DNA from: Pseudoips prasinana
Lineage: Eukaryota; Arthropoda; Insecta; Lepidoptera; Nolidae
Assembly: GCA_951640165.1 (NCBI GenBank)
Contig: OX621234.1
Location: forward strand, 32,740,549 to 32,804,548
Direction: 5' to 3'
DNA length: 64,000 bases
The number at the start of each line of letters is the position of its first letter. Position 1 is the stretch's first letter. Positions 43,780-54,794 of this stretch are shown here, piece after piece. The position numbers were made by a program, and so were the translations under genes. The notes under the pieces are model-generated. The model was given only the letters and a program-made list of their open reading frames with translations. It made no database searches and had not been told where the DNA came from.

Positions 43780-44295
43780 GGTGATTGCCCATTTCTGTCT
43801 CCCTTAAATTAAACCGAGTATGATCATGAAATAAAATCCATTATTCATAACCTATTTTTATAATTATTATTTATTTGTTACGCACCAAAACTTTGTGGGG
43901 TTTAAGTTTTCATGTTTATTGGTTATTTATTTGACTAATTTTTATTTTGAGTACATTTGCAAAGACAGTTAAAGACTGAAATCATTGCGATCACATTAAT
44001 CACTTGCAGTAAATATCAAACTAGAGGTCTTGTCATTTTAATAACTTACATTATATTAAGTTGTTCATTATTTAAATGTATTAATATCGTTAATTAATAG
44101 ATAGATATAAAAAAAAGTGAGTTTTACAAGAGCAACTGACACTTGACAGTATGCGTAACGATCCCCGCAAACGGTAAAGAAAAGAACTGTCAATGTCTAT
44201 CTGGCTGTCATGTTTACTTGGTGAAAAACAAGCATGGTTTTCGGATGTTTTTATCGTTTGTTGCCACTGTTTTTGTTTTAATTAAGTGTGTCGCA

Positions 44296-45897
44296 CAGTG
44301 GAACGAATGTATGGGAGCGGTTGGACGTAGACATGTCCGAAAAATAAGAGTAAAATTATGACAAACTAATGATGCCATCTTATTCGATTACTTAATGCCT
44401 TCATAAATTGTGGTGATGAATTTCTTTATAACTCCCATATTTCGGGAGTAATTTGAGAAAATGTGAAATTTTACTATGAAAATGAGTGTATCGAGCTCTC
44501 TCCCTCCTGATTCCGGGCTTGTTTCAAGTAGCGGTCTCTAATATCGTAATGCTATTACTAAGAGCTATATTTAATACTAAGACACATAGTGCGCCAAATG
44601 TGCACTTTCTGGGATAAAAGGAAATGAAAATTAAAAAAAAAAAAACGTTTTTTCCCCATTTGTATTTACTTTAAACCGCAGACAGACTTATTAAGAGGTC
44701 TATAAATATATTATATATATACAGAAATATATATTAACAAAAATATTCACAAGAACTGATGAGAGTATGACTTTTAAGTAAGTTGAAGATTTACGAGGAC
44801 TAGGATGTGTACAAGTTGAAGCATCAGATTTAGCAGGAGAAATTATGGGCTCGATGACGTCACTTATATTTTCTGTAGAAGGTTCCATATTTTCATTCTG
44901 TAATTCCGGCCATTGAATTGCAGCCTGTAGCCAAATCTCATGTTTCTTCCGAAACTTATCTGTGCTTCTTCCAGACTTTGTCCATTTTGCATAAATGCGG
45001 TAGCAAAATCGACGACACCAGTCTTTTAAACTTGTTTCAGCACTTTCACATAACTGAACACAACTGTTATCTTTTAAAACACTGAACAAATAGTTAAAGT
45101 CGCGTAAATCTTTATGTGCGCGTGCGCATAAAGCAACGTGAATATCAAGATTTGTATTAAAATTTGGAAAATACATTGCGAGATTAGCTTGGATACAACG
45201 AGGTGTAAATCAACACTGATTTTAAAGTTACTAATAGTGACCTATTTATATAAAATCCAGGTATCCCAGGTATCCTTTGTTAAATATTGCAAGGTAATTA
45301 GTTATTGTGATAATTAGTAAATGATGCATGCTAAATTAGTGTATTAAGAGCCATTTAGTAATTAAATAATAGCAATGTTCTTATCAGTAATCATTAGTGC
45401 ATCAGTTTTATATGTAAACCTTAAGTCCCTAATTATATATCCTAATTAGCTTATATCTTCTCTAATTGGCTGCTCAGAAATGTTATTGTAATAAGGTAAA
45501 CCTTTAGAAAAACGGTTTTAATCAACAAAATAAACAAAAAATAAAAAAATTGTGTTATAAAATAAACATCACTCTTTATCCCAGAAAGTGCACATTTGGC
45601 GCACTATGTGTCTTAGTATTAAATATAGCTCTTAGTATTAGCATTATGATATTAGAGACCGCTACTTGAAACAAGCCCGGAATCAGGAGGGAGAGAGCTC
45701 GATACACTCATTTTCATAGTAAAATTTCACATTTTCTCAAATTACTCCCGAAATATGGGAGTTATGAAGAAATTCATCACCACAAGTTATGAAGGCATTA
45801 AGTAATCGAATAAGATGGCATCATTAGTTTGGCATAATTTTACTCTTTTTTTTCGGACATGTCTACGTCCAACCGCTCCCATACATTCGTTCCACTG
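44296..45897 (-). mobile_element. 1.6 kb element with 323-base, near-identical inverted arms
   Basis: The left arm (44296-44618) and right arm (45575-45897) are reverse complements. I count six mismatches, so about 98 percent identity. The outermost bases are CAGTGGAACG. Between the arms lies a 158-codon - strand ORF (44700-45176). I see no clear target duplication. Identical arms of this length could pair into a long hairpin transcript. CAGTG-type termini recall hAT elements, but that is only a hint. Confidence 0.85.
44700..45176 (-). CDS. Unknown 158-residue protein inside the long-arm element
   Basis: The ORF starts at 45176 with ATG and stops at 44700. It has a helical, charged N-terminal part (AHKDLRDFNYLFSVLKDNSC), a middle WCRRFCYRIYAKWTKSGRST then FRKKHEIWLQAAIQWPEL, a serine/threonine-rich stretch, and a hydrophobic C-terminus (VILSSVLVNIFVNIYFCIYI) that may be a read-through artefact. 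The W...F.kK...WL.A.I..P pattern also occurs in the transposon protein at 35443-35876 (KKKWT...KNADWLKATIKLP), which may indicate a shared domain. No transposase catalytic motif is visible, so the copy is probably non-autonomous. Confidence 0.5.
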   Translation of the reverse strand: MYFPNFNTNLDIHVALCARAHKDLRDFNYLFSVLKDNSCVQLCESAETSLKDWCRRFCYRIYAKWTKSGRSTDKFRKKHEIWLQAAIQWPELQNENMEPSTENISDVIEPIISPAKSDASTCTHPSPRKSSTYLKVILSSVLVNIFVNIYFCIYIIYL

Positions 45898-46327
45898 GCC
45901 GCCGTTCGTTGTTAGGTCAGGCTATAGTTAGCTTAATTCTACTGTTGTTAATGTTCAATTAAAGAATAACATGCCAAAGCTTATTCTTTCTCTTTCATAT
46001 TGAGTGTCATTATCGTTATTGCTTGATAGTTCTAGCATCATCTTACCTGTAAAAACTATTTAGTTAAAGGGGACATATTTCATATTATTCTTACATTGTT
46101 GCAGAGCCCATCTTTCAATTTACCAATATTTTTTGAGTAGGTACTCATCTACACCTAACCTCAAAACTGAACTTTGATTTATATTATTAAGAAAACCCCA
46201 CAAAATATTTCTATATTTTTTACTCTATTATATGTCATGATATCACTCCTCTTTTACCAACAATTTTGGTAATCATACAAAATTATTTACAGAGGGACGA
46301 AGCTCTATAGAAGAATGGGCAATTTCC

Positions 46328-46553
46328 TTTATTTTTATTTAGCTAGCTCGTATCAAGTTATTGTCAAGAGATTATGTTTAATTATCTAGTTTAAGTCTAA
46401 TATTTTTACTACATATTGTCAATAGTTCTGTCTATATTAAGGTATTATTATTATTATGACGGACCTTGTGTTAATAACGACGGTCGCGCTTTAATGCTAC
46501 CACCAGATCCAATGCGCCCCAACTGAGAAGACCCAGCGAAACAAACTCATATA
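46328..46553 (-). mobile_element. LINE 3' UTR family L, copy 3, right half
   Basis: It resumes at 'atttagctagctcgtatcaa' and continues to 'agacccagcgaaacaaactc', matching 24415-24650. About 15-20 bases are missing relative to other copies at the junction with 43779. Confidence 0.7.
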
Positions 46554-46844
46554 GAATTATGATTGTGGAAACTTCAGGTAACCCAAAGGCGGGAGTGTAT
46601 CTCGGCCAGCGTATCAGCTTGCCTATACAACGAGGCAACATTGCTAGCTTTTGGGCACACTATTTGCAGATTGCGACTTAAATGCTATTTTTTATTTTCA
46701 AATTGTTTTCTTTTTAAGAAGAAAATTAAATAATTATTTTATAATTAATAAAAAGAAAGTTGTTTTTATTATGATCTCTTTTAATATATGTATGTGGGAA
46801 AATAAAACAATATGATGTGGTTAAAATATTTGTTTTAATGTAAG

Positions 46845-46990
46845 ATTAACGCCGAAGGAGATCCGTGATAGCACGCAGGCAACATTGTGGTTATCGGTCT
46901 CGTACCTTTGTAAAAAATGGGTTGCAGAATTTAAAAGTGGACGAGAGAATATTGAAGATTAACAACGATCTGGCTCGCCAGTTAGTGACC
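46845..46990 (+). pseudogene. Mariner transposase N-terminal fragment
   Basis: The + frame encodes TPKEIRDSTQATLW, then KKWVAEFKSGRENIED, a stop, and RSGSPVSD. The order (KEIRD..., KKWV.EFK.GR...ED, RSGxP) matches the first helix-turn-helix region of mariner transposases. Nothing beyond this remains. Confidence 0.65.
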
Positions 46991-47429
46991 AGTGCCGTCC
47001 AGTGTTAATTTAAATTGTACTTTTAAATATCGTATTTTCCATATATTGTTGTGTTTCTAATTTAATAATAATGCATTGTCAGCCGTTAAAGTCCTACTGA
47101 ATGAATACATAAATCAATTAATTAAATTAAAACTGTTATTTGAATTTGTAACTTCATTATTTTATCGAACCTGATTCTTCCGCCCCCTTACTTTTCAGAA
47201 AGAGACGGGTAGTGGTAATTCGGCAAGGAGAATCCTAAACTAGGTAACTAATAGCAAGAATGATGATTTGTTACGTTTAAGAATTGTTTAATGTAAGCGG
47301 ATGACTTTTTATTTAAATAAATACAAACTAAGCATAGCTTGCACTATTCATACTAGATAATGTACAAAAATACATATTTACTTTAATAGTACACAAATAG
47401 ACATGTACTTAATGGACGCAAATATTTGA
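46991..47429. other. AT-rich DNA
   Basis: Nothing supported. Confidence 0.4.
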
Positions 47430-47510
47430 CTTGGGCGAGGATCGAACTCGCCATCTTTAGATCAAAAGGTAGGTTCACTACCAACTAACTACTGACTAGT
47501 CGTAAATGTT
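47430..47510 (-). repeat. tRNA-like SINE head
   Basis: On the - strand TTAGTTGGTAGTGAACCTAC is an A-box region and GGCGAGTTCGATCCTCGCC a good B box with a paired stem. It is followed by AAATATTTGCGTCC, so it is a retroposed head rather than a working tRNA. Confidence 0.5.
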
Positions 47511-47516
47511 TTTAAT

Positions 47517-47690
47517 GGGCAGTGATAACCCTATTGTCAGAATGGTCACCCAACAGAGGTCTGTCTTGGCTTTACGATTGTTATCAACGTTACGTCTAGG
47601 ACTGATAGCTTAACGAGCCCTCCAAAGCACGGATACGCCCAGAAATTGAACTTTTCACCGATCACTTAGTGACCGGTGACAGTAACTATG
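47517..47690 (-). mobile_element. 5S-like SINE, copy 3 (degenerate 5' part)
   Basis: On the - strand: CAATTTCTGGGCGTATCCGT, GCTTTGGAGGGCTCGTTAAG, CTATCAGTCCTAGACG and TTATCACTGCCCAT follow the order of the copy at 55258-55497. The 5S-like promoter portion is poorly preserved. Confidence 0.55.
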
Positions 47691-47873
47691 CTATACTACC
47701 ATTTATAACCCAAAAATGGCAGCACCGATTTTGATCGTGTCAGACTTTTTTTGTCGTCTCCTCCAAGCATAGCGGAATAACTATTAAAATATCGGAATTA
47801 TGCAGTTTTTTTAAAGATGATCATATACTTACTACGAACAGAAAATAAATATCTATCAATATGGCAACCCAGA

Positions 47874-47920
<47 letters not shown>
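47874..47920. repeat. (AT)n microsatellite
   Basis: An uninterrupted run of about 20 AT units. Confidence 0.95.
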
Positions 47921-47921
<1 letters not shown>

Positions 47922-48555
47922 ACATATCGCACGCGGGACTTATCCCTAGATTAATAAATATATAAGATTTTCACAAAAAGTTAGTGACGTTGTCACGTAT
48001 CTCAGATTACTCTTGTTTTCCATGAGATGTCGTTACTAGGCCCTTTTGATTGTATAGTTCTAGCAGCTTTTATGTCATGTAAATGGACTGAAGAGTAGAT
48101 GAAGGTGGCTTTACATTCGTCCGGTACTTGATTTTGTTTTAATGAACTTATATTCTAATGAGGAAAGATTCGGTATGTTTGTGTGAAATGTAGAAATTCC
48201 TAAACTAAAACTTTATTAATTCTTTATATAATTAACCACATAATCAGCAAGTAAAATAGGATATATTTTTGTTATTTTGTGACCCCTAGTAACTTACAAT
48301 AATGTAAACCAAGATATAAAACCATTGACGATACATACGGGTAAAATAAAGTCCCGTAATACGAGGTACCGAAATAGAAACGGGAACAAACTTAGCTAAT
48401 ATATGGAAATTGTCCCTAAATCTATTCACTACTGAAAATCTATGCACCTCGTTTTACCTTCTTGTTTATAATACCCATTATTACCCTCGAAAAGTCCATC
48501 AAGATATATGTATAAATATTTAAGTTAAGTCTACAAAGTTATAAATATGTTCTGA
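47921..48555. other. AT-rich DNA
   Basis: Nothing supported. Confidence 0.4.
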
Positions 48556-48558
48556 TTG

Positions 48559-48941
48559 ACCTTTCACACTGGAGGCTGATTCTGATGATCGTAGTACATA
48601 CAAAGTAAACAGTACAAAAGTATAATATGATATTTTACTTCTTCATATCCTTGCCTTTCCACAGTATTAGTTATATAACATTGTTAGGCCGCACTCATGT
48701 CAATAACATACTTTTTTCCTTTATTGTCCAAATTAAGTGCTAGTTTTAAATTGACGGGCCTGTTGGCGTGTTTGGTAGATATGCTGCCTTTCACACTGGA
48801 GGCTGATTCTGATGATCGTAGTACATACAAAGTAAACAGTACAAAAGTATAATATGATATTTTACTTCTTCATATCCTTGCCTTTCCACAGTATTAGTTA
48901 TATAACATTGTTAGGTCGCACTCATGTCAATAACATACTTT
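48559..48941. repeat. Direct duplication of about 155 bases, 227 apart
   Basis: The block starting CCTTTCACACTGGAGGCTGA at 48560 recurs at 48787 and stays nearly identical (one difference seen, GGCCGC versus GGTCGC) to 'aataacatactttttt' near 48714 and 48941. The second block is joined to a SINE B head (48752-48786) at the shared word CCTTTCAC. Confidence 0.9.
48752..48800 (+). mobile_element. SINE family B head, truncated and fused
   Basis: GACGGGCCTGTTGGCGTGTT, then TGGTAGATATGCTGCCTTTC, is the SINE head. After CCTTTCAC the sequence continues as the duplicated block instead of the usual B box. Confidence 0.7.
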
Positions 48942-48967
48942 TTTAACATAATATATCCGGCGTCATA

Positions 48968-49095
48968 AATCTGGGGGTCTGTTGGCGTGGTTAGCAAATG
49001 CTTGCCTTTCACGCCGCAGGTCGTGGATTCGATTCCCACCCAGGCCAGATATTTCTGTGCATGAACATGTCGGTTTGCACACTTGTGATCTACAG
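48968..49095 (+). mobile_element. tRNA-derived SINE, family B
   Basis: The head GGGTCTGTTGGCGTGGTTAG, GCAAATGCTTGCCTTTCACG, B box TGGATTCGATTCCCACCCAG and body GTGCATGAACATGTCGG are present. It stops early in the body. Confidence 0.75.
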
Positions 49096-49820
49096 GCGTT
49101 AAAAGGCAGTAGATTTAGAGACGTATTGTGTCTCCGAGTTCAGCATCAATATTACATCGTAATGATATAACTTCGAGAGAAGAGTTTAATTACATTAAAC
49201 TACGTCCATTCTTCCGGGTCTACTGTATCCGGGTTGGATAATCTGCAGCTTTCACAAATATATCGGAATTGTTAGTATCGATTATCCATAATAACATTTA
49301 ACAATATATGAGCATCAAATTTTATATGGCTAATAATTGAAAGGTCTTCTTAAGTTTTCGACGGTAATAGTCTATTTATCTCTTTAGACAAGACCTTTAT
49401 AACACCAAAACAATATGTATAAAAACTTCAAGTAACAAGATCTTTTTACACAATTGTAGATATGAGTTGTTACAAAATATAATGAAACCTCCTTCCGATA
49501 TTTATTGTGTGGTATAAAACGTTAGGTTCTGTTCCTAAAACAGAACAGCAAAAAGACACATAACACCTTTATCCACTCACGTCAACAACTATTACTTACT
49601 ATCTACTAATAGATTTTTTATCTGCATCTATGTTCACTTAAAATGCCCATAAAGTTATCTCTCCAGATACTGTGAACATAAAGAGAACACCTATGCTTTA
49701 ATAGTTTTTATAATCTTTTAAAACTTTAATTCAATCTAGTAAACATTATACACTGGGCCGGTGACCGCGCTGCTACTATTTGAGCAGTTTATGGCTACAC
49801 CCGACTGTGTAAGGTTTCAA
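49096..49820. other. AT-rich DNA
   Basis: Nothing supported. Confidence 0.4.
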
Positions 49821-50288
49821 TAAAAAAAGATGAACCAAAACCGGGTTCTGTTACCGACAGACACCTCGGCGCCTGACTCAAGTACAGAATCCATCGAATC
49901 AACCATCCCAAAGTTTAACAAAACCTTCGTGGTGCAGTTAGTTCGGCAATTATCGAATAATTTCCATCTTTGTGAGTAAAAAAAGATGAACCAAAACCGG
50001 GTTCTGTTACCGACAGACACCTCGGCGCCTGACTCAAGTACAGAATCCATCGAATCAACCATCCCAAAGTTTAACAAAACCTTCGTGGTACAGTTAGTTC
50101 GGCAATTATCGAATAATTTCCATCTTTGTGAGTAAAAAAAGATGAACCAAAACCGGGTTCTGTTACCGACAGACACCTCGGCGCCTGACTCAAGTACAGA
50201 ATCCATCGAATCAACCATCCCAAAGTTTAACAAAACCTTCGTGGTACAGTTAGTTCGGCAATTATCGAATAATTTCCATTTTTGTGAG
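49821..50288. repeat. 156-base tandem repeat, three units, nearly exact
   Basis: Units start at 49821, 49977 and 50133 (period 156). They differ at only about two positions (GGTGCAG versus GGTACAG; CATCTTT versus CATTTTT). Because 156 is divisible by three and the - strand has no stop inside a unit, a 158-codon open frame with a repeated 52-residue unit arises (RTNCTTKVLLNFGMVDSMDS, then LESGAEVSVGNRTRFWF). I see no splice sites or family match, so I annotate it as a recent tandem repeat. Confidence 0.92.
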
Positions 50289-51554
50289 TACATATTATTA
50301 TGTTAACGACTCGAGTGCCTACCGCTACCTATTGACAAATCCCACGCTTATCTATACAAATAATAAATTGCAAGTATAAAAAAAACTGCAGCTATTTAAA
50401 TTACGTTTATTCATCCAACTAAAGCATTTTTATTATAGGCTATTAAATCTTTGAGGATGGTCTTTTAGTTACTATATGAAATGGCAAACCGGTATATCCC
50501 TTTAACTCTTTCTTAACGACTTCATCATGGCAGGCCAGGTAAGCTCTATAGCTAAATATAAAACATCAAAGGTGCGGGCTGTATATAACAAAGCTCTCCA
50601 ATGATCTCTGATTTTTTTTTCTAACGTCTCGGGCCGGAGACGGGTTCTCTTTAACTTTGAATGACAAAAAAAACTGGAACCCATTGTGAACGGCGTCGAG
50701 CAGTCTGACTTGGACCGCTGTTTCTTAGAAAAACACTCGACGGGCTCAGTTTCTAATGTAGATAATGTTTGTCGGCGAGTAACGATCGGTGAGCTTCATT
50801 GAAACTTTTGACATTTGCGCAAAAGACTAAGTCATCTGGGGCGTAGATTTGTTCGCATGGTAAGATAGAGAAAGATTTAGTATTTCAAGATTATACTTTA
50901 CACCAAACAATTACTTCTATAGGTAAATTGTTGATGCATTCTAATAGAGATTTCAAATTTGGTGGAAAATAAGATACAGCCAATATTCCTAGGTGTTAAC
51001 TTTACCTAAATGATTAAAATAATTATGCTCCTACCCAAATGTATGTATGTTCGCTATGGCGGCCCGTTTTAACAGATACTAGCCAACAATACGAGTTATA
51101 TTATGATGGATAGGTGTGTCCCGAAACACGGATGCCCTCTTTATTCTCTCAATCTCATAAAGTACGATACGAGTACTCTTCATTGTATATATTACACATT
51201 ATATTGTACACATTAGATAACGTCGGTACAATGGGGCAGTGTTATCGCTAATTGCAATTACTTCAAGGTCTTAACTACAGGTTTACGTGCTCTCCGAAAC
51301 ACGGTTTTGAACCGAGGATCTTTTTTTAGCGTGGACGTATGATAATGCTAATGCGAAACAAACAACGAATGGCAGTTAACTCACAGAACCAACAGTTCTA
51401 TGTATCTGAGTATACAAAATTATGGGTATTTTATAGTTCTGTATAGGTACTTCTTACTCAGTTCAATTTTAGAAATTTGGCTTTCAGTCTGCCTAGAAGG
51501 GTTTTTCTGCTTCAGGGGACTATATAGGCGATTGCACAATAAAACTACATACCA
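50289..51554. other. AT-rich DNA
   Basis: No supported gene. Weak SINE-like words near 51280-51305 ('acgtgctctccgaaacacgg'). Confidence 0.4.
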
Positions 51555-51655
51555 AGTTGAGGTTCGAACTCTGTGCAAGACGGTTCATCACGGTCTAAGA
51601 CGTCCGTTGCTGGACAAAGGCGTCCCCCAAGGATCTCCACAATGGACACTTTTAA
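51555..51655 (-). repeat. LINE 3' end fragment
   Basis: On the - strand GTGGAGATCCTTGGGGGACG, CCTTTGTCCAGCAACGGACG and TCTTAGACCGTGATGA match the tail that follows the GRPxxRW fragment at 2975-3160. Confidence 0.55.
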
Positions 51656-52324
51656 GACTGACTTGGAAAAATATGAAGGCTCTTATACCAAAATACGAAA
51701 CGCATCGTGTTTTGCAGGTCATGACGCCATACCATAGAAACTCATGGTGCGCTTCTTCTCGATATAGTGCCCCCTGTCGCGCTGACACTTTGGCGCATAG
51801 TATGGGTTGCTCCTCCCTAGGGTTATTAAATGTTCAACCTCAATGTCGTCTGACATCTTTGAATATTTAATAGCAAATGACGTAGCATCGTGAAACGTTT
51901 CCGTGTCGTAGATCGACACACCGTTGTATCGCGTTTATATGCCCTAACAGGGTCGGTAGGAAGAAACCCATTATCGAGTTAAACTATGCAAAAAATTCCA
52001 TGTATTAATTTTTATACACTTGTTATGTTTTCTGTAACCAATAAGGCAATAAAAGGAAACCAGTAGAATGCATTGTGCACATAAATGCGGGGGTAGTCAT
52101 TAAAAAAAAACAATAAAAAAATATAAAAAAGTAATATTAGTAACGAACGGATATTAACAATTGAAACTACGTACAACCCACAACAGCCAAATTTGATTTT
52201 TTCCGCATGTTTTTAGCCAATACTTACTAGGTCCACCTTGTTAAATCATTTATATACCAATTAAAGAACTATTAATCCCTAAACGTGATTTGTGTATCTA
52301 ACCTCGATAGAAAACTGTCACTAC
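51656..52324. other. AT-rich DNA
   Basis: Nothing supported. Confidence 0.4.
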
Positions 52325-52410
52325 TATTCGATTGGCGTGGTTGGTAGATGCTTGTCTTTCATGCCACAGATCGTAGATTCGATTCACACCAAGGACAGAT
52401 ATTTGTATTC
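52325..52410 (+). mobile_element. tRNA-derived SINE, family B, head only
   Basis: GATTGGCGTGGTTGGTAGAT, GCTTGTCTTTCATGCCACAG, TAGATTCGATTCACACCAAG and GACAGATATTTG match the family B head with a few changes. Confidence 0.7.
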
Positions 52411-52751
52411 GATAGGGAATGACTTCAGAGTAAAAAAAGTTAAAAAACAAATTAGAAAGTAATAATTTTGTTCAAATCGGTTTTAGTACAATAAAAGTTG
52501 AAGTCAGTTGTATGTTCTGTAAATTATTAATAGTTATTTTATTTTATTGTAAAATATAATATACAATTTAAAGAAACTGATGTTGAAAATACGATTTATA
52601 ACGCTTTAAGTATGAAACGGAGTGTTTAACTGCAAAATGTGACGTTACAGAAATACAAGTCTGTATTTGACTTTTTTGGTTATGGCGTTTACCATATAGC
52701 CTTTTCAGGTTGCAGCTGACTAGCTCGGGCGTTTGGATGTTATATAATATA

Positions 52752-54794
52752 CTAGCTGGTGCCCGCGACTTCGTCCGCGACAATTTTGAATGATTACCAA
52801 TGTAACTACTTACTTCTAGCTTAATCTAAAAAAAATACTTTTAAAAGAAATAAGCAATATAAATTTAAGAAAACCTAACCTATAAATAACCTAGTTAAGA
52901 AATAAACTAAAGACTACTTTGCTACTGTTATTTAAAAAAAAGACCCGATATCATAATCCCAAAAATATCAAAGAATACATTTCAATTGTCCTTAAGTAAA
53001 GTCAGTAAGTCAAATAAAGTAATATAAAAATCAACGATTCATTAATCACCAAGGTAACTAACTCCCATTAGCTTAGGTTGCGACCACGGCATTGATAGGT
53101 CTAATATCACATTTTGTGAACGAAACCATAGCGCGATCTAAAACGATGAGTACACCATCTACTAACAAAAATATAACCTTGTAAAGCGGTAAAACTAAGA
53201 TGTGGGCATATATTTTGGGAGAGATTTAGGCGATAATCTTTTGATTCAGGTTTGGACTACCTTTTACTTCAAGCATTTATTTATTTTAACCGATATGTCA
53301 AATGAGTTCTGCGATCTGAATCGATATAAAAGCCATCGAGTTACAAAATTGTGAACTTGTAGATCAGTAAAATTAAGATGATATTTTTTGGGTGCGATCA
53401 TCTCGACACGAACAATTTATACTACGCTAACTCAAATTTTGGGTCAATGACTTTTTTATCCCAATTTTATTAAAGATAAAGATAAGATAAAGATAAATTG
53501 ACGTTTTTTAATATGTTATGAAAAATACAAAAAAAAAGAAGTTACAAATCTTATAAAACGCTAAATCTTTACTTAGACGACAACAAACACAACATTTTAA
53601 GCAATAAGAAACGAATTTCTCTATATTTTAAGTTGGCGTACATTTTTGGTGTAGACCTATTGAATCAGTTATGGATTACCTTTTTTAACAACAAATTATT
53701 CCCTTGATTGCTTTATTTTTACTGAAATACCAATTCACATGCTTTTAACTCCAAAAAAAAACCCAGTTTTTCATACAAACTTACATCCCCTATTTTAGTC
53801 GTCTTTAGGGGTGGAATTTCCAAAAGTCCTGATGATATATTTATAATGTTTAAATGAAAGGTCAAATACCAATTTTCATGAGTTAACCTTAAAAAATGTC
53901 ACATTTTTCATACAAACATCCCCTATTTGTCACCCTACGTGGTAGGATTCTCGGAAATCTTGAAACACATACTTTTAATTTTTAACTGTAATGCTAAATA
54001 CCAATTTTCATGCGTTTAACTTAAAACTTGTTGGCACTTTTTTCATATAAACTTACATCCCCAATTTTACGACCTTGGGGGTGGCATATTCAAAAATCCT
54101 GAAATATATATTTTAATTTTTAACTGCAAGTCTATATACTAAAGCCTTTAACATCAAAATTAAGCACTTTCATAAAATATTTCATCCCTTATTTTAGTCC
54201 CTTAGGGGTGGTATTTTCAAAAACCCTTCTTCAGTGGATGCCTACGTCATAAAAGGTAACTACTGTCAAAATTCAAGTCCTAACTGCAGCCGTTTAGACT
54301 GTGCGTTGATATGTCAGTCAGGCAGTATAGAATTATATCCCCTATTTTCCGCCCTTGGGGGTGTAATTTCCAAAAATCCTGAAGTAAATTCTATATATTT
54401 TTAACAGAAAGGCCAAATACTCATTTTCATGCGTTTAACTTCAAAAATATCGCATTTTTCATACAAACTTACATCCCCTATTTTTTGCCCTTGGGGGTGA
54501 AATTTCCAAAAATCCTGAAACATATATGTTTTATTTTTAACTGCAAGGGCAAGTACCAACTTTCATGCCTCTAACTTCAAAAACGGAAAAGTTTCATACT
54601 AACTTCGCACCCCCGTTTTACCCCCTTACGGGTTGAATTTCGAAAAATCCTTCCTTATTCCTTGTCTACATTATAAAGAAAACATCTGTGCAAAATTTCA
54701 GCTTTCTAGGGTCAAGGGTTTGGGCTGGGCGTTGATGAGTCAGTCAGTCAGTCAGGACTTCTCTTTTTATTTATATAGACTATTATTATATAGA
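52752..54794 (-). mobile_element. 2 kb Helitron-like element with internal subrepeats
   Basis: On the - strand the element begins A|TCTATATAATAATAGTC (54794) and ends GCGGGCACCAGCTAG|T (52752). The end is preceded by CGCGGACGAAGTCGCG, a perfect short hairpin. The interior carries no transposase. Between about 53715 and 54640 an imperfect unit of roughly 130-140 bases recurs about six or seven times, each with a version of CATCCCCTATTTTAG, GGGGGTGGAATTTCCAAAAA, TCCTGAAA and CCAATTTTCATGCGTTTAAC. TC start, CTAG-T end, A/T insertion site and terminal hairpin together support Helitron. Confidence 0.75.
53715..54640. repeat. Imperfect tandem array, units of about 135 bases
   Basis: Each unit includes 'tttcatacaaacttacatcc', a pyrimidine-rich 'cctattttagtc', 'ttgggggtggaatttccaaa' and 'tttttaactgcaaggc'. 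Units differ at many positions. An interrupted unit near 54235-54330 holds 'gttgatatgtcagtcaggca', an echo of the 'gttgatgagtcagtcagtca' near the element's start. Confidence 0.85.

Larger units (their letters stand above)
43780..46327. mobile_element. Outer inverted-repeat element splitting a LINE tail
   Basis: The ends are AGGTGATTGCCCATTTCT (43779-43796) and, on the other strand, AGGAAATTGCCCATTCTT (46328-46311). The ATTGCCCATT core is perfect. The element interrupts LINE L between 43779 and 46328. Weaker inverted similarity extends inward (TTTGTGGGGTTT at about 43893 and its complement near 46196). It contains the 1.6 kb element at 44296-45897. Whether the two are one element or nested is unsettled. 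Confidence 0.5.

Noticed and set aside
49821..50288. CRISPR-like array
   Set aside because: Units are contiguous tandem repeats without spacers in animal DNA.
49817..50293. Repeat protein gene of 158 codons
   Set aside because: The frame follows from a stop-free unit of 156 bases. There are no splice sites, no family match and no codon evidence; kept as a finding, not a gene.
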